64,000 bases of DNA, taken from NCBI GenBank assembly GCA_017416185.1, contig JAFQDF010000015.1:30400-94399 (forward strand), given 5' to 3'. The notes below the pieces were generated by a model, which saw nothing but the letters and a program-made list of their open reading frames with translations, was not told the origin of the DNA and did not search any database. Position numbers and translations under genes: made by a program. Source of the DNA: Clostridia bacterium (GTDB lineage: Bacteria; Bacillota; Clostridia; Oscillospirales; CAG-272). Positions 7,411 through 15,023 of the stretch are shown here, piece by piece (position 1 is the first letter of the stretch; every line of letters begins with the position of its first letter).

Positions 7411-8904
7411 ATGAAAATTAAAAGAATATTGGCTCTCGTACTGGTGTGCGTTACAGTTCTGCCACTGCTTGTTGCCTGCGACTCCGGTAAGGATGGCGAC
7501 AAGAATAACGGAGGCGGTGAGGTGAATATCGTTGCCGAGGGCAGCGTTGTTCCGGAAGATCTTACCTTCTCGGGTGAGACCTTTACCATTCTTTGCCGTG
7601 AGGATAACGCGTGGGGTAACTGGCTTCACGAAATTGCAGCCGACGAGGATGCAACCGAGCTTGTAAACGAGCAGGTGTATAGGAGAAACCTTGAGGTCGA
7701 GGAGCGCTTTGACCTTGAAAAGCTTGAGGCATATGCTATTCCCGGACAGTGGGCTGTTGGTGATGACTTTGTCAATACCTTCAAAAACTCCATCCTTTCC
7801 AGCAGCTCGGCCTTTGATCTTATTATGAGTCATCAGGCTTATATGTCCTCAGACCCCTCACTTAACGATCTTTATTACAATCTTTATGAGATCCCCTACA
7901 TCAAGGATAATCTTGATGCAAAGTACTACAATCCCGACGTTATCGATGAGCTCACCATTAACGGTAAGCTTTATTTCCTTCTCGGTGACTACTCCCTTAC
8001 ATACTGGGAGAACGCATACGTTCTCTACTTCAATAAGGCTATAGCTGAGAACAATAACCTTGAGGATATCTATGAGCTTGTGCGCAGCGGAGAGTGGACC
8101 TTTGAAAAGATGACAGAGATGGCAAAGGGAGGCTGGACAGATCTTAACGGTGACGCTTGGCCTGATCCCAGTGACTCTTTCGGATACGTATCCGATATTC
8201 CCAATACTACCGATGCACTTGAGGCACACTTTGACGTTCCTATGACCGGCAAGGACGAGAACGGCAACGTTATATTCAGTGTTGACCAGGGTAAGATGGT
8301 AAACATTCTTGACAAGTTTATCGAGTTCAAGAAGACAGATGATACTCACTTTATCTACACCACCTCTGCAGATACCGAGGATTCCAACGAAGCAGACAAG
8401 ATCTTCCGCGAGGGCAGAGCACTCTTCTATCCCGCAATGCTTAACCGTGCTCAGGAATTCCGCGGTATGGAGACCGATTTCGGTATCGTTCCTTATCCTA
8501 AGTGGGATACTAACCAGTCTGCTTACTATACCCACGCTCAGGACGGTTATTCCGTAGGCGTAATTCCTATGGATGCTTCCAACATTGAGATGTGCGGTGC
8601 GGTTGTTGACGTACTTTCCGCACTATCAAGCGAGATGGTAATCCCCGCATACTACGATATGGCTCTTCGTGACAAGTATGCCCGCGACGATGAGTCGGGT
8701 GAGATGCTTGACATCATCCGTGACGGCTTTACCGTAAACTTCGGTTACTTCTACGGTCCCTCTCTTAACGGATGCTCCAAGACATTCCGTAACCTTATTC
8801 AGCAGGATAACTCAAATTTCGTATCCTACTATTCCGGCAGTATCAAGGGTTATGAAAGAATGCTCAAGAAGCTTATAGCATCTTACGATGATACAGAAGA
8901 ATAA
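7411..8904 (+). CDS. Extracellular solute-binding lipoprotein, paralogue 1
   Basis: 497 residues. A lipoprotein signal ends at Cys23 (LLVAC), followed by a Gly/Asn/Asp linker and an ABC-type family-1-like substrate-binding domain. Very close to the next two genes: from about residue 50 long blocks are the same, for example LCREDNAWGNWLHEIAADED. It would sit on the outer membrane face and deliver an oligosaccharide to an importer. No permease or ATPase gene lies near, so the transporter is elsewhere or the proteins serve another purpose. It has its own promoter and a strong terminator. RBS AGAGG before the ATG. Confidence 0.85.
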   Translation: MKIKRILALVLVCVTVLPLLVACDSGKDGDKNNGGGEVNIVAEGSVVPEDLTFSGETFTILCREDNAWGNWLHEIAADEDATELVNEQVYRRNLEVEERFDLEKLEAYAIPGQWAVGDDFVNTFKNSILSSSSAFDLIMSHQAYMSSDPSLNDLYYNLYEIPYIKDNLDAKYYNPDVIDELTINGKLYFLLGDYSLTYWENAYVLYFNKAIAENNNLEDIYELVRSGEWTFEKMTEMAKGGWTDLNGDAWPDPSDSFGYVSDIPNTTDALEAHFDVPMTGKDENGNVIFSVDQGKMVNILDKFIEFKKTDDTHFIYTTSADTEDSNEADKIFREGRALFYPAMLNRAQEFRGMETDFGIVPYPKWDTNQSAYYTHAQDGYSVGVIPMDASNIEMCGAVVDVLSALSSEMVIPAYYDMALRDKYARDDESGEMLDIIRDGFTVNFGYFYGPSLNGCSKTFRNLIQQDNSNFVSYYSGSIKGYERMLKKLIASYDDTEE

Positions 8905-8910
8905 AGATAA

Positions 8911-8948
8911 AAAACAAACAAGGCATTTTGTGCCTTGTTTGTTTTTTT
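8911..8948 (+). terminator. Terminator after solute-binding paralogue 1
   Basis: Perfect 15-base stem (8911-8925 with 8931-8945), 5-base loop, ending in a run of T. Confidence 0.9.
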
Positions 8949-8951
8949 GTA

Positions 8952-8980
8952 TTGACTAAATTAAAATTGTATGGTAAAAT
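8952..8980 (+). promoter_or_regulatory. Promoter of solute-binding paralogue 2
   Basis: TTGACT (8952-8957), 17 bases, TAAAAT (8975-8980), starting only a few bases after the preceding terminator. Confidence 0.65.
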
Positions 8981-9012
8981 AGTACCATTAAATATATGAA
9001 AGGTGGAATTCT

Positions 9013-10506
9013 ATGAAAAAATTCCAAAGAATACTGGCACTTGTGCTGGTAGTATTGACAGTTCTTCCCCTTATGGTAGCCTGCGGCTCCGGTAAAGGCG
9101 GAAACAAGAAAGGCGGCGAGGGCGGCGGCGACCTTACTCCTAACCAGTCGGTTGTTCCTGAAGACGTGACCTTTGAGGGAGAGACCTTCACCATTCTCTG
9201 CCGTGAGGATAATGCGTGGGGTAACTGGCTCCACGAAATTGCAGCCGACGAGGATGCAACCGAGCTTGTAAACGAAATGGTTTATAAGAGAAACCTTGAG
9301 GTTGAAGAGCGCTTCGGTCTTGAAAAGCTTGAGGCATTCGCTATTCCCGGACACTGGGACGCAAAGGATGACTTTACAAACACCTTCAAGAACTCTATTC
9401 TTTCCGCAAGCGGTACCTTTGACCTTATTATGAGCCATCAGGCTTATATGTCATTTGACCCTGCACTTAACGAGCTTTACTACAACCTTTATGAGATTCC
9501 TTACATCAAGGACAATCTTGACGCCCCCTACTACTATCCCGATGTTGTGGAAGAGCTTACAGTTAACGATAAGCTTTACTTCCTTCTCGGCGACTACTCC
9601 CTTACATATTGGGAACACGCATACGTTCTCTACTTCAATAAGGCTATAGCTGAGAACAATAACCTTGAGGATATCTATCAGATCGTTCGTGACGGTGAAT
9701 GGACTGTTGACAAGATGATCGAGATGTCTAAGGGTAAGTGGGTTGACGACAACGGTGACCAGTGGCCCGGTGAAGAGGATACCTTCGGTTATATTTCCGA
9801 AATAAACAATACTCCCGACGCATATGAGGCTCACTTTGATGCTCCTATGACCGGCCGTGACGAAAACGGTGCAGTTATCTTTGCCGCAGATCAGGGTAAG
9901 ATCGTAAGCATTCTTGAAAAGATGATCGACTTCAAGAGCTCTGATGATACCTATTTCAAGTATTTTTCTGACGTTGCTGAGGACGAAAATGTTATGGATA
10001 AGATCTTCCGTGAGGGCAGATCACTCTTCTATCACGCAATGCTTAACCGTGCTCAGAAGTTCAGAGGTATGGATACCGACTTCGGTATCGTTCCTTATCC
10101 TAAGTGGGATACCAATCAGAAGGAGTATTACACCCACGCTCAGGACGGCTACTCTGTAGGTGTTGTTCCTATGGATGCTCCCAATCTTGAAATGTGCGGT
10201 GCTGTCATCGACGTGCTTTCCGCTCTTTCGAGCGAGATGGTAATCCCCGCATACTACGATATGGCTCTGCGTGACAAGTATGCCCGTGACGATGAGTCCG
10301 GTGAGATGCTTGACATTATCCGTGAAGGCTTTACCGTAAACTTCGGTTACTTCTACGGCCAGTCTCTCAACGGCTGCTCTATGATGTTCCGTAATATGGT
10401 TCAGCAGGATAACACAAACTTCGTATCCTACTATACTCAGAACCTTAAGGGCTATGAGCGTAAGCTTAAGGCACTGATTGCATCCTACGAGGATACAGAG
10501 GAGTAA
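9013..10506 (+). CDS. Extracellular solute-binding lipoprotein, paralogue 2
   Basis: 497 residues, the same length as paralogue 1. Lipobox Cys is residue 24 (LMVAC), followed by a Gly/Lys-rich linker. The binding domain is nearly co-linear with paralogue 1, with changes scattered over the body, including around LNGCSMMFRNMVQQ near the C-terminus, which suggests duplication followed by ligand drift. RBS AAAGGTGG lies 6 bases before the ATG. It has its own promoter and terminator, so the three copies can be controlled separately. Function as a sugar-binding protein is inferred from family and neighbourhood. Confidence 0.85.
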   Translation: MKKFQRILALVLVVLTVLPLMVACGSGKGGNKKGGEGGGDLTPNQSVVPEDVTFEGETFTILCREDNAWGNWLHEIAADEDATELVNEMVYKRNLEVEERFGLEKLEAFAIPGHWDAKDDFTNTFKNSILSASGTFDLIMSHQAYMSFDPALNELYYNLYEIPYIKDNLDAPYYYPDVVEELTVNDKLYFLLGDYSLTYWEHAYVLYFNKAIAENNNLEDIYQIVRDGEWTVDKMIEMSKGKWVDDNGDQWPGEEDTFGYISEINNTPDAYEAHFDAPMTGRDENGAVIFAADQGKIVSILEKMIDFKSSDDTYFKYFSDVAEDENVMDKIFREGRSLFYHAMLNRAQKFRGMDTDFGIVPYPKWDTNQKEYYTHAQDGYSVGVVPMDAPNLEMCGAVIDVLSALSSEMVIPAYYDMALRDKYARDDESGEMLDIIREGFTVNFGYFYGQSLNGCSMMFRNMVQQDNTNFVSYYTQNLKGYERKLKALIASYEDTEE

Positions 10507-10520
10507 TTTGGTCAATATTA

Positions 10521-10555
10521 ATGAACAAGGCATAATTTTGCCTTGTTCATTTTTT
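10521..10555 (+). terminator. Terminator after solute-binding paralogue 2
   Basis: 12-base perfect stem (10521-10532 with 10539-10550), 6-base loop, T run. Confidence 0.85.
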
Positions 10556-10560
10556 ATGTA

Positions 10561-10589
10561 TTGACTATTTTAAATATTTGTGTTATGAT
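10561..10589 (+). promoter_or_regulatory. Promoter of solute-binding paralogue 3
   Basis: TTGACT (10561-10566), 17 bases, TATGAT (10584-10589). It lies immediately after the terminator, and rules out the longer upstream reading frame as the true start. Confidence 0.65.
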
Positions 10590-10620
10590 AATGTATATTC
10601 TTATGAAAGGCAGAAACACC

Positions 10621-12108
10621 ATGAAAAAAATTAACAGAGTACTTGCACTGATGCTTGCAGTTCTTACTGTGCTTCCTATGCTTGTTGCCTGCGGCGACAA
10701 GGGTGGCGACACCAATAATGAAGGCGGCGGCGAGATTATGGAACTTAACACTGTTGTTCCTGATGACCTTACCTTCTCCGGCGAGACCTTCACTGTTCTT
10801 TGCCGTGAGGATAACGCATGGGGTCAGTATCTCCACGAGATCGCAGCAGATGAGGATGCAACCGAGCTTGTAAACGAGAAGGTGTACAAGAGAAACCTCG
10901 AGGTTGAGGAACGCTTTGACCTTGAAAAGTTTGAGGCGTATGCTATTCCCGGCCAGTGGGCTGTAAACGGTGACTTCATCAACACCTTCAAGAACTCCAT
11001 TCTTGCAAACAGCGGCTCATTTGACCTCATTATGAGCCAGCAGGCATACATGGCAGATATGTCCCTTGTTGACCTGTTCTACAACTTCTATGAGGTTCCT
11101 TATGTAAAGGATAATATGGATGCAGAGCATTACTACCAGGATATCATCGACGAAGTTACCATTGACGGTAAGCTTATGTATATGGTAGGTGACTATTCTC
11201 TTACATATTGGGAAAGCCTTTACGTTCTTTACTTCAACAAGACGATGGCAGAGAACCGCAACGTAGGCGACCTTTATCAGATGGTTCGTGACGGCGAGTG
11301 GACCTTTGACAAAATGACTGAGATGTGTAAGGGTGCATGGACCGACCTTAACGGTGACGTATGGCCTGATGAAGGAGACTCCTTCGGTTACATTACCGAG
11401 ATCCCCAACACCACAGACGCATTCTGGGATCTGTTTGATATCCGTATCACATCCAAGGATGAGAACGGAAACATCACCATCGACGTTGACCAGGCTAAGA
11501 TGGTAAACGTACTTGAGAAGGTTGTTGAGTTCAAGAAGACTGATGATACTCACTTCCAGCAGACCGACTCCAGCCAGACCGAGGACTCTAACGTATGTGA
11601 CAAGATCTTCCGCGAGGGCAGAGCGCTCTTCTATCCTGCAACTCTTGACCGTGCTCAGGACTTCAGAGGTATGGAGACCGACTTCGGTATCATTCCTTAT
11701 CCCAAGTGGGATGCTAACCAGGATAAGTACTACACCCGTGCGCAGGACGGCTATTCCGTAGCAGTTGTGCCCATCGACGTACCTAATCTTCAGATGACCG
11801 GTGCAGTGTTTGATGTACTCTCCGCTATCTCCAACGAGACGGTTATACCTGCTTACTATGACATGGCACTCCGTGACAAGTATGCACGTGACGACGAGTC
11901 GGGTGAGATGCTTGACATCATCCGTGAGGGCTTTAAGTTCAGCTTCGGTGTATTCTATGCTCCCGACCTTGACAGAGGTCTTGAGTTCAGAATCCTTATC
12001 TCTGAAGATAACACCAACTATGTTTCTTACTACAATGCTAGTAAGAAGGGATATGAGAGACGACTCAAGAAGCTTCTTGAGAAGTATGCATCTCTCGACG
12101 AGCAGTAA
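10621..12108 (+). CDS. Extracellular solute-binding lipoprotein, paralogue 3
   Basis: 495 residues from the ATG at 10621, chosen because GAAAGG lies about 10 bases upstream and the protein then begins with a normal lipoprotein signal (Cys24 in MLVAC). An in-frame extension to 10543 would run through the promoter. It is the most diverged of the three: the middle (MYMVGDYSLTYWESLYVLYF) and the C-terminal 60 residues differ from paralogues 1 and 2, while the N-terminal REDNAWGQYLHEIAADED block is kept. No partner permease is in the window. Confidence 0.85.
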   Translation: MKKINRVLALMLAVLTVLPMLVACGDKGGDTNNEGGGEIMELNTVVPDDLTFSGETFTVLCREDNAWGQYLHEIAADEDATELVNEKVYKRNLEVEERFDLEKFEAYAIPGQWAVNGDFINTFKNSILANSGSFDLIMSQQAYMADMSLVDLFYNFYEVPYVKDNMDAEHYYQDIIDEVTIDGKLMYMVGDYSLTYWESLYVLYFNKTMAENRNVGDLYQMVRDGEWTFDKMTEMCKGAWTDLNGDVWPDEGDSFGYITEIPNTTDAFWDLFDIRITSKDENGNITIDVDQAKMVNVLEKVVEFKKTDDTHFQQTDSSQTEDSNVCDKIFREGRALFYPATLDRAQDFRGMETDFGIIPYPKWDANQDKYYTRAQDGYSVAVVPIDVPNLQMTGAVFDVLSAISNETVIPAYYDMALRDKYARDDESGEMLDIIREGFKFSFGVFYAPDLDRGLEFRILISEDNTNYVSYYNASKKGYERRLKKLLEKYASLDEQ

Positions 12109-12118
12109 TAATATCACG

Positions 12119-12141
12119 AAAGGGGCTTATGCCCCTTTTTT
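12119..12141 (+). terminator. Terminator after solute-binding paralogue 3
   Basis: AAAGGGGC/GCCCCTTT stem (12119-12126 with 12131-12138), TTAT loop, T run. The first 88-bp repeat copy starts directly in the T run. Confidence 0.85.
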
Positions 12142-12400
12142 GATATATAGGAATTTTCTCTATTGCGGTGTGGTTTGAATTACTGCGTAAACGGGCGCAG
12201 TATGGGTGCGGCGACTCGCCCCTTTTTTTGATATATAGGAATTTTCTCTATTCCGTGTGGTTTGAATTACTGCGTGAACGGGCGCAGTATGGGTGCGGCG
12301 ACTCGCCGCTTTTTTGATGTATAAGAAATTACGTTGCGGCGTGTTATATGAATTGTTTCACAAACGAGCACGGCTTGACCGGAGCGGCGGGGTTCCCGAA
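12131..12400. repeat. 88-bp intergenic repeat: two good tandem copies and one decayed copy
   Basis: A unit starting at gatatatagg recurs with a period of 88 (12142 and 12230) and again in decayed form from 12316. Each good copy contains ACTGCG/CGCAGT arms (12182-12187 with 12196-12201 in copy 1) and ends in a gcgactcgcc motif plus T run. A fourth copy lies at 39312-39393. I see no reading frame. From about 12400 to 12460 there is only decayed sequence of the same flavour. Confidence 0.75.
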
Positions 12401-12476
12401 GCGAGCTTGCAGAGCTTTTGAGAAACGCAGCGGCTTACCCTTTGTTTATTAATATATTAATTTTTAATGAATACTA

Positions 12477-12505
12477 TTGCATTTTGGAAACAAGTGTGAT
12501 ATAAT
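12477..12505 (+). promoter_or_regulatory. Promoter of the rimP-infB operon
   Basis: TTGCAT (12477-12482), 17 bases, perfect TATAAT (12500-12505). It predicts a leader of about 350 bases before rimP. Confidence 0.65.
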
Positions 12506-12530
12506 GCATTACAGTAAATAAGTTATTTAT

Positions 12531-12558
12531 GGAGAGTGGTTGACAGCCACTCTCCAAG
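12531..12558 (+). promoter_or_regulatory. Leader hairpin upstream of rimP
   Basis: Stem GGAGAGTGG/CCACTCTCC (12531-12539 with 12547-12555), 7-base loop, followed by a short T-rich stretch. Could be an attenuator-type hairpin in the leader. Confidence 0.45.
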
Positions 12559-12561
12559 TTT

Positions 12562-12843
12562 TATTCATAGGAGAGTCGAGCCCCATACGGTTTTAGACGG
12601 CAGATATCCGCCATATCTTTGTCAGCGATTTAGTCAATATCTCTTATATTGCCGTCAATCGCTTTCGCGATCTGACGCATATCTGCGCATCTAAAACTGC
12701 GAAGCACATTCGGACGAGATATTTTAGAGATAGTTCGGTCGGTGGAGTTCGCAGGTTTGCCGGCAGCAAATCAAGGACGGAAACGGCCGAAATAGCCTAA
12801 AATATCCGTCCAAATGCGTATTGGTTCGACTCCCCTATGAATA
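12562..12843 (+). ncRNA. Large structured element in the rimP leader (novel RNA or mobile-repeat candidate)
   Basis: The ends pair over about 27 bases with few mismatches (12562-12589 with 12816-12843; TATTCATAGG pairs with CCTATGAATA). Inside are two arms. The first pairs TTTTAGA (12591-12597) with TCTAAAA (12690-12696) and CAGATAT (12601-12607) with ATATCTG (12679-12685), and has an inner GTCAGCGAT stem. The second pairs 12712-12726 with 12797-12811 (ATATTTTAG/CTAAAATAT core) and has inner TTCGG/CCGAA and TTTGC/GCAAA hairpins. The whole is a three-way junction ending just before the rimP RBS. It matches no RNA family I can name; a folded inverted-repeat element is the alternative. Confidence 0.5.
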
Positions 12844-12863
12844 TGCAGAAAGGATTTTCATAA

Positions 12864-13331
12864 ATGGCAAACGGCAAGAAGATCGCAGACGCAGTTACAG
12901 AACTACTCACCCCTGTCATCAATGATTTAGGTTATGATGTATGGGATATAGAGTACGTACGTGAGGCTGCTGAATGGTTTTTGCGTATAACCATCGACTC
13001 TCCAAAGGGCATTGACATTGACGACTGCGAAAAAGTTCACCGAGCTATCGACCCGGTGCTTGACGATGCAGATCCTATTGAGGATGCATACAGATTAGAG
13101 GTCTCCTCTCCCGGTCTTGAACGGGAAATTAGGACCGATATTCATTTTGAGGCTTGCATTGGTGAGAAGATAGTATGCAAGCTGTTTACCAAGCTTGAGG
13201 GTAAAAAGGAATATACCGGAATACTCAAAGCATATGAAAATAAGCAGATAGTTCTTGAAACCGAGGAGGGGCAGGTCACAATCGACCGTAAGCTTGCCTC
13301 CAAGGTCAGAACGGTTTTTGACTTTGATTAA
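12864..13331 (+). CDS. rimP: Ribosome maturation factor RimP
   Basis: 155 residues, the normal RimP length. The N-terminal domain contains the family pattern around DVWDIEYVREAAEWFLRITID and the acidic DIDDCEKVHRAIDPVLDD stretch, then LEVSSPGLEREI, followed by an SH3-like C-terminal domain. RimP binds the 30S subunit and assists its late assembly. It heads the conserved rimP-nusA-ylxR-ylxQ-infB order, with RBS AAAGGA about 10 bases before the ATG. The unusually long structured leader sits immediately upstream. Confidence 0.95.
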   Translation: MANGKKIADAVTELLTPVINDLGYDVWDIEYVREAAEWFLRITIDSPKGIDIDDCEKVHRAIDPVLDDADPIEDAYRLEVSSPGLEREIRTDIHFEACIGEKIVCKLFTKLEGKKEYTGILKAYENKQIVLETEEGQVTIDRKLASKVRTVFDFD

Positions 13332-13350
13332 TAATAATTAGAGAGGATAA

Positions 13351-14379
13351 ATGATGAATACCGAATTTTTTAATGCACTTGAGCTCCTTGAAAAAGAAAA
13401 GGGAATTCCCGCAGAGTATATGATCGAGCGTGTTGAAGCGGCACTTATCAGCGCCTTCAAGCGTGAGGAGGGCGGTAACAGCAACGTAAGAGTTGTTCTT
13501 GACCCCGTAAAGAAGGATGTTCGTGTTTACAAGCAGATGGACATCGTTGAGGAGGTTGAGGATGAAGCAACCCAGCTTACCCTCGAACAGGCTCATAAGA
13601 TCTCCAAGAGATATAAGCTTGGCGGTGTTGCAGAGATCGAGATGAAACCCAAGAACTTCAGAAGACTCAGCGCACAGACAGCAAAGCAGGTCATCATCCA
13701 GGGTATCCGTGAGGCGGAGAGAGGAATGATGATCAAGGAATATGAAAGCAAGCGTGAAGAGATCATCACAGCACAGGTACAGAAGGTTGATCCTACCACA
13801 GGTAATATTACACTTGACACAGGCACGAGCTTTGCTACCCTTATCAAGTCTGAGCAGATCCCCGGCGAGACCTTCCAGCCCGGCGACCACATCAAGGTGT
13901 TTGTTATGGAGGTTCATAAGGAGTCAAGAGGTCCTCTTGTAAACCTTTCAAGAACACATCCCGGTATGGTAAAGAGACTCTTTGAGCTTGAGGTACCCGA
14001 GATCCAGGACGGCATCGTTGTTATTAAGGGTGTTATCCGTGAGGCAGGTAGCCGTACCAAGATGGCGGTTGAGAGCAGAGACGCTGACGTAGATCCCATC
14101 GGTGCTTGTATCGGTAACCGCGGTATGCGTATTGCAGGTATCGTTGACGAGCTCCGCGGTGAAAAGATAGACATCATCAAGTACAGCGATGATCCCTGTG
14201 AGTTCATTCGCGAGGCACTTTCTCCCGCACAGGTCCGTGAGGTTATTATAGACGGTGAAAGAAGCGCAAGAGTAATCGTAGACGCTGACCAGCTTTCCCT
14301 TGCTATCGGTAAGGAAGGTCAGAACGCAAGACTTGCTGCCCGTCTTACAGGCTTCAAGATCGATATTAAAGAGAACTGA
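13351..14379 (+). CDS. nusA: Transcription elongation/termination factor NusA
   Basis: 342 residues: N-terminal RNA-polymerase-binding domain (about 1-125), S1 domain (about 135-200), then two KH domains (about 230-340), with the second KH GKEGQNARLAARLTGFKIDI near the end. It lacks the C-terminal acidic repeats of proteobacterial NusA, as is normal in Firmicutes. NusA modulates pausing, termination and antitermination. RBS GAGAGG precedes the ATG; ATG codons 1 and 2 are adjacent, so the start is uncertain by one residue. It begins 19 bases after rimP. Confidence 0.97.
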   Translation: MMNTEFFNALELLEKEKGIPAEYMIERVEAALISAFKREEGGNSNVRVVLDPVKKDVRVYKQMDIVEEVEDEATQLTLEQAHKISKRYKLGGVAEIEMKPKNFRRLSAQTAKQVIIQGIREAERGMMIKEYESKREEIITAQVQKVDPTTGNITLDTGTSFATLIKSEQIPGETFQPGDHIKVFVMEVHKESRGPLVNLSRTHPGMVKRLFELEVPEIQDGIVVIKGVIREAGSRTKMAVESRDADVDPIGACIGNRGMRIAGIVDELRGEKIDIIKYSDDPCEFIREALSPAQVREVIIDGERSARVIVDADQLSLAIGKEGQNARLAARLTGFKIDIKEN

Positions 14380-14404
14380 TTTTTTCACAAAAAGAGAGGT
14401 TGCA

Positions 14405-14680
14405 ATGACAGAACAGAAGAAAAAGATTCCTCAACGAAAATGCACCGGATGCGGTATAAAGGCTGACAAAAAGGACCTTATCCGTGTTGTCCGTACTCCC
14501 GAGGGCGAGATCAAAATCGACCTGAAAGGAAAAATGTCGGGCAGGGGCGCATATATTTGTCATAACGCAGCCTGTCTGAAAAAAGCGATCAAGTCAAAGA
14601 GGCTTGCCCGCAATTTAGAGGTAGAGATACCCGATGATATATACGAAGCATTGGAGGTGCAGCTTGGCGGTGAAGGTTAA
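14405..14680 (+). CDS. ylxR: YlxR family RNA-binding protein (RnpM)
   Basis: 91 residues from the ATG at 14405, chosen for the GAGAGG ribosome binding site 7 bases upstream; an in-frame upstream extension would overlap nusA. The family signature RKCTGCG near residue 10 and GRGAYICHNAACL near residue 47 are both present. YlxR (DUF448) proteins bind RNA, and in Bacillus RnpM was reported to modulate RNase P. It is in the standard place between nusA and ylxQ and ends overlapping ylxQ by 17 bases. Confidence 0.92.
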   Translation: MTEQKKKIPQRKCTGCGIKADKKDLIRVVRTPEGEIKIDLKGKMSGRGAYICHNAACLKKAIKSKRLARNLEVEIPDDIYEALEVQLGGEG

Positions 14681-15020
14681 TGCAGAAAAATTAAGCCGTA
14701 TGTTGGGGTTGAGCGCCAGAGCCAGGATGCTGTCAGCAGGTACAGATATTGCCTGCGACTCGGTAAGAGGCGGTAGCGCGAAAATTCTTATGGTAGCCTA
14801 TGATGCTTCGGCGAATACAAAGAAAAGAGCGTTTAATTGCGCTAAATTTTATGAAACAGCATGTTATGAGATTCCCATAGGACAGAATGACCTGGGAAAA
14901 TACGTCGGTAAGAAGGGCGCCGTATCGGTGATATCCCTTAACGATCGTAATATGGCAAAGGGTATCATAAAACTTTTAGATGAAATGAGCGAAGCGGACA
15001 AAAATCCGCGGGAGGTGTAA
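14664..15020 (+). CDS. ylxQ: YlxQ, L7Ae-family RNA-binding protein
   Basis: 118 residues from the TTG at 14664. GGAGGT ends 5 bases upstream, better spaced than for the GTG at 14670, and the upstream ATG at 14634 has no ribosome binding site. L7Ae/eL30-like fold: LSARARMLSAGTDI near the N-terminus, then ILMVAYDASANTKKRAFNCAK. L7Ae proteins bind kink-turn RNA; in Firmicutes the exact target of YlxQ is unsettled. Translation is probably coupled to ylxR through the 17-base overlap, and infB starts 4 bases after the stop. Confidence 0.88.
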   Translation: MAVKVNAEKLSRMLGLSARARMLSAGTDIACDSVRGGSAKILMVAYDASANTKKRAFNCAKFYETACYEIPIGQNDLGKYVGKKGAVSVISLNDRNMAKGIIKLLDEMSEADKNPREV

Positions 15021-15023
15021 TAT

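Noticed and set aside
10543..10620. N-terminal extension of solute-binding paralogue 3
   Set aside because: It would translate the promoter (10561-10589), and the lipoprotein signal starts at 10621.
12821..12843. tRNA T-arm look-alike (ggttcgactcc)
   Set aside because: There is no acceptor, D or anticodon arm to match. The sequence is explained by pairing with 12562-12589.
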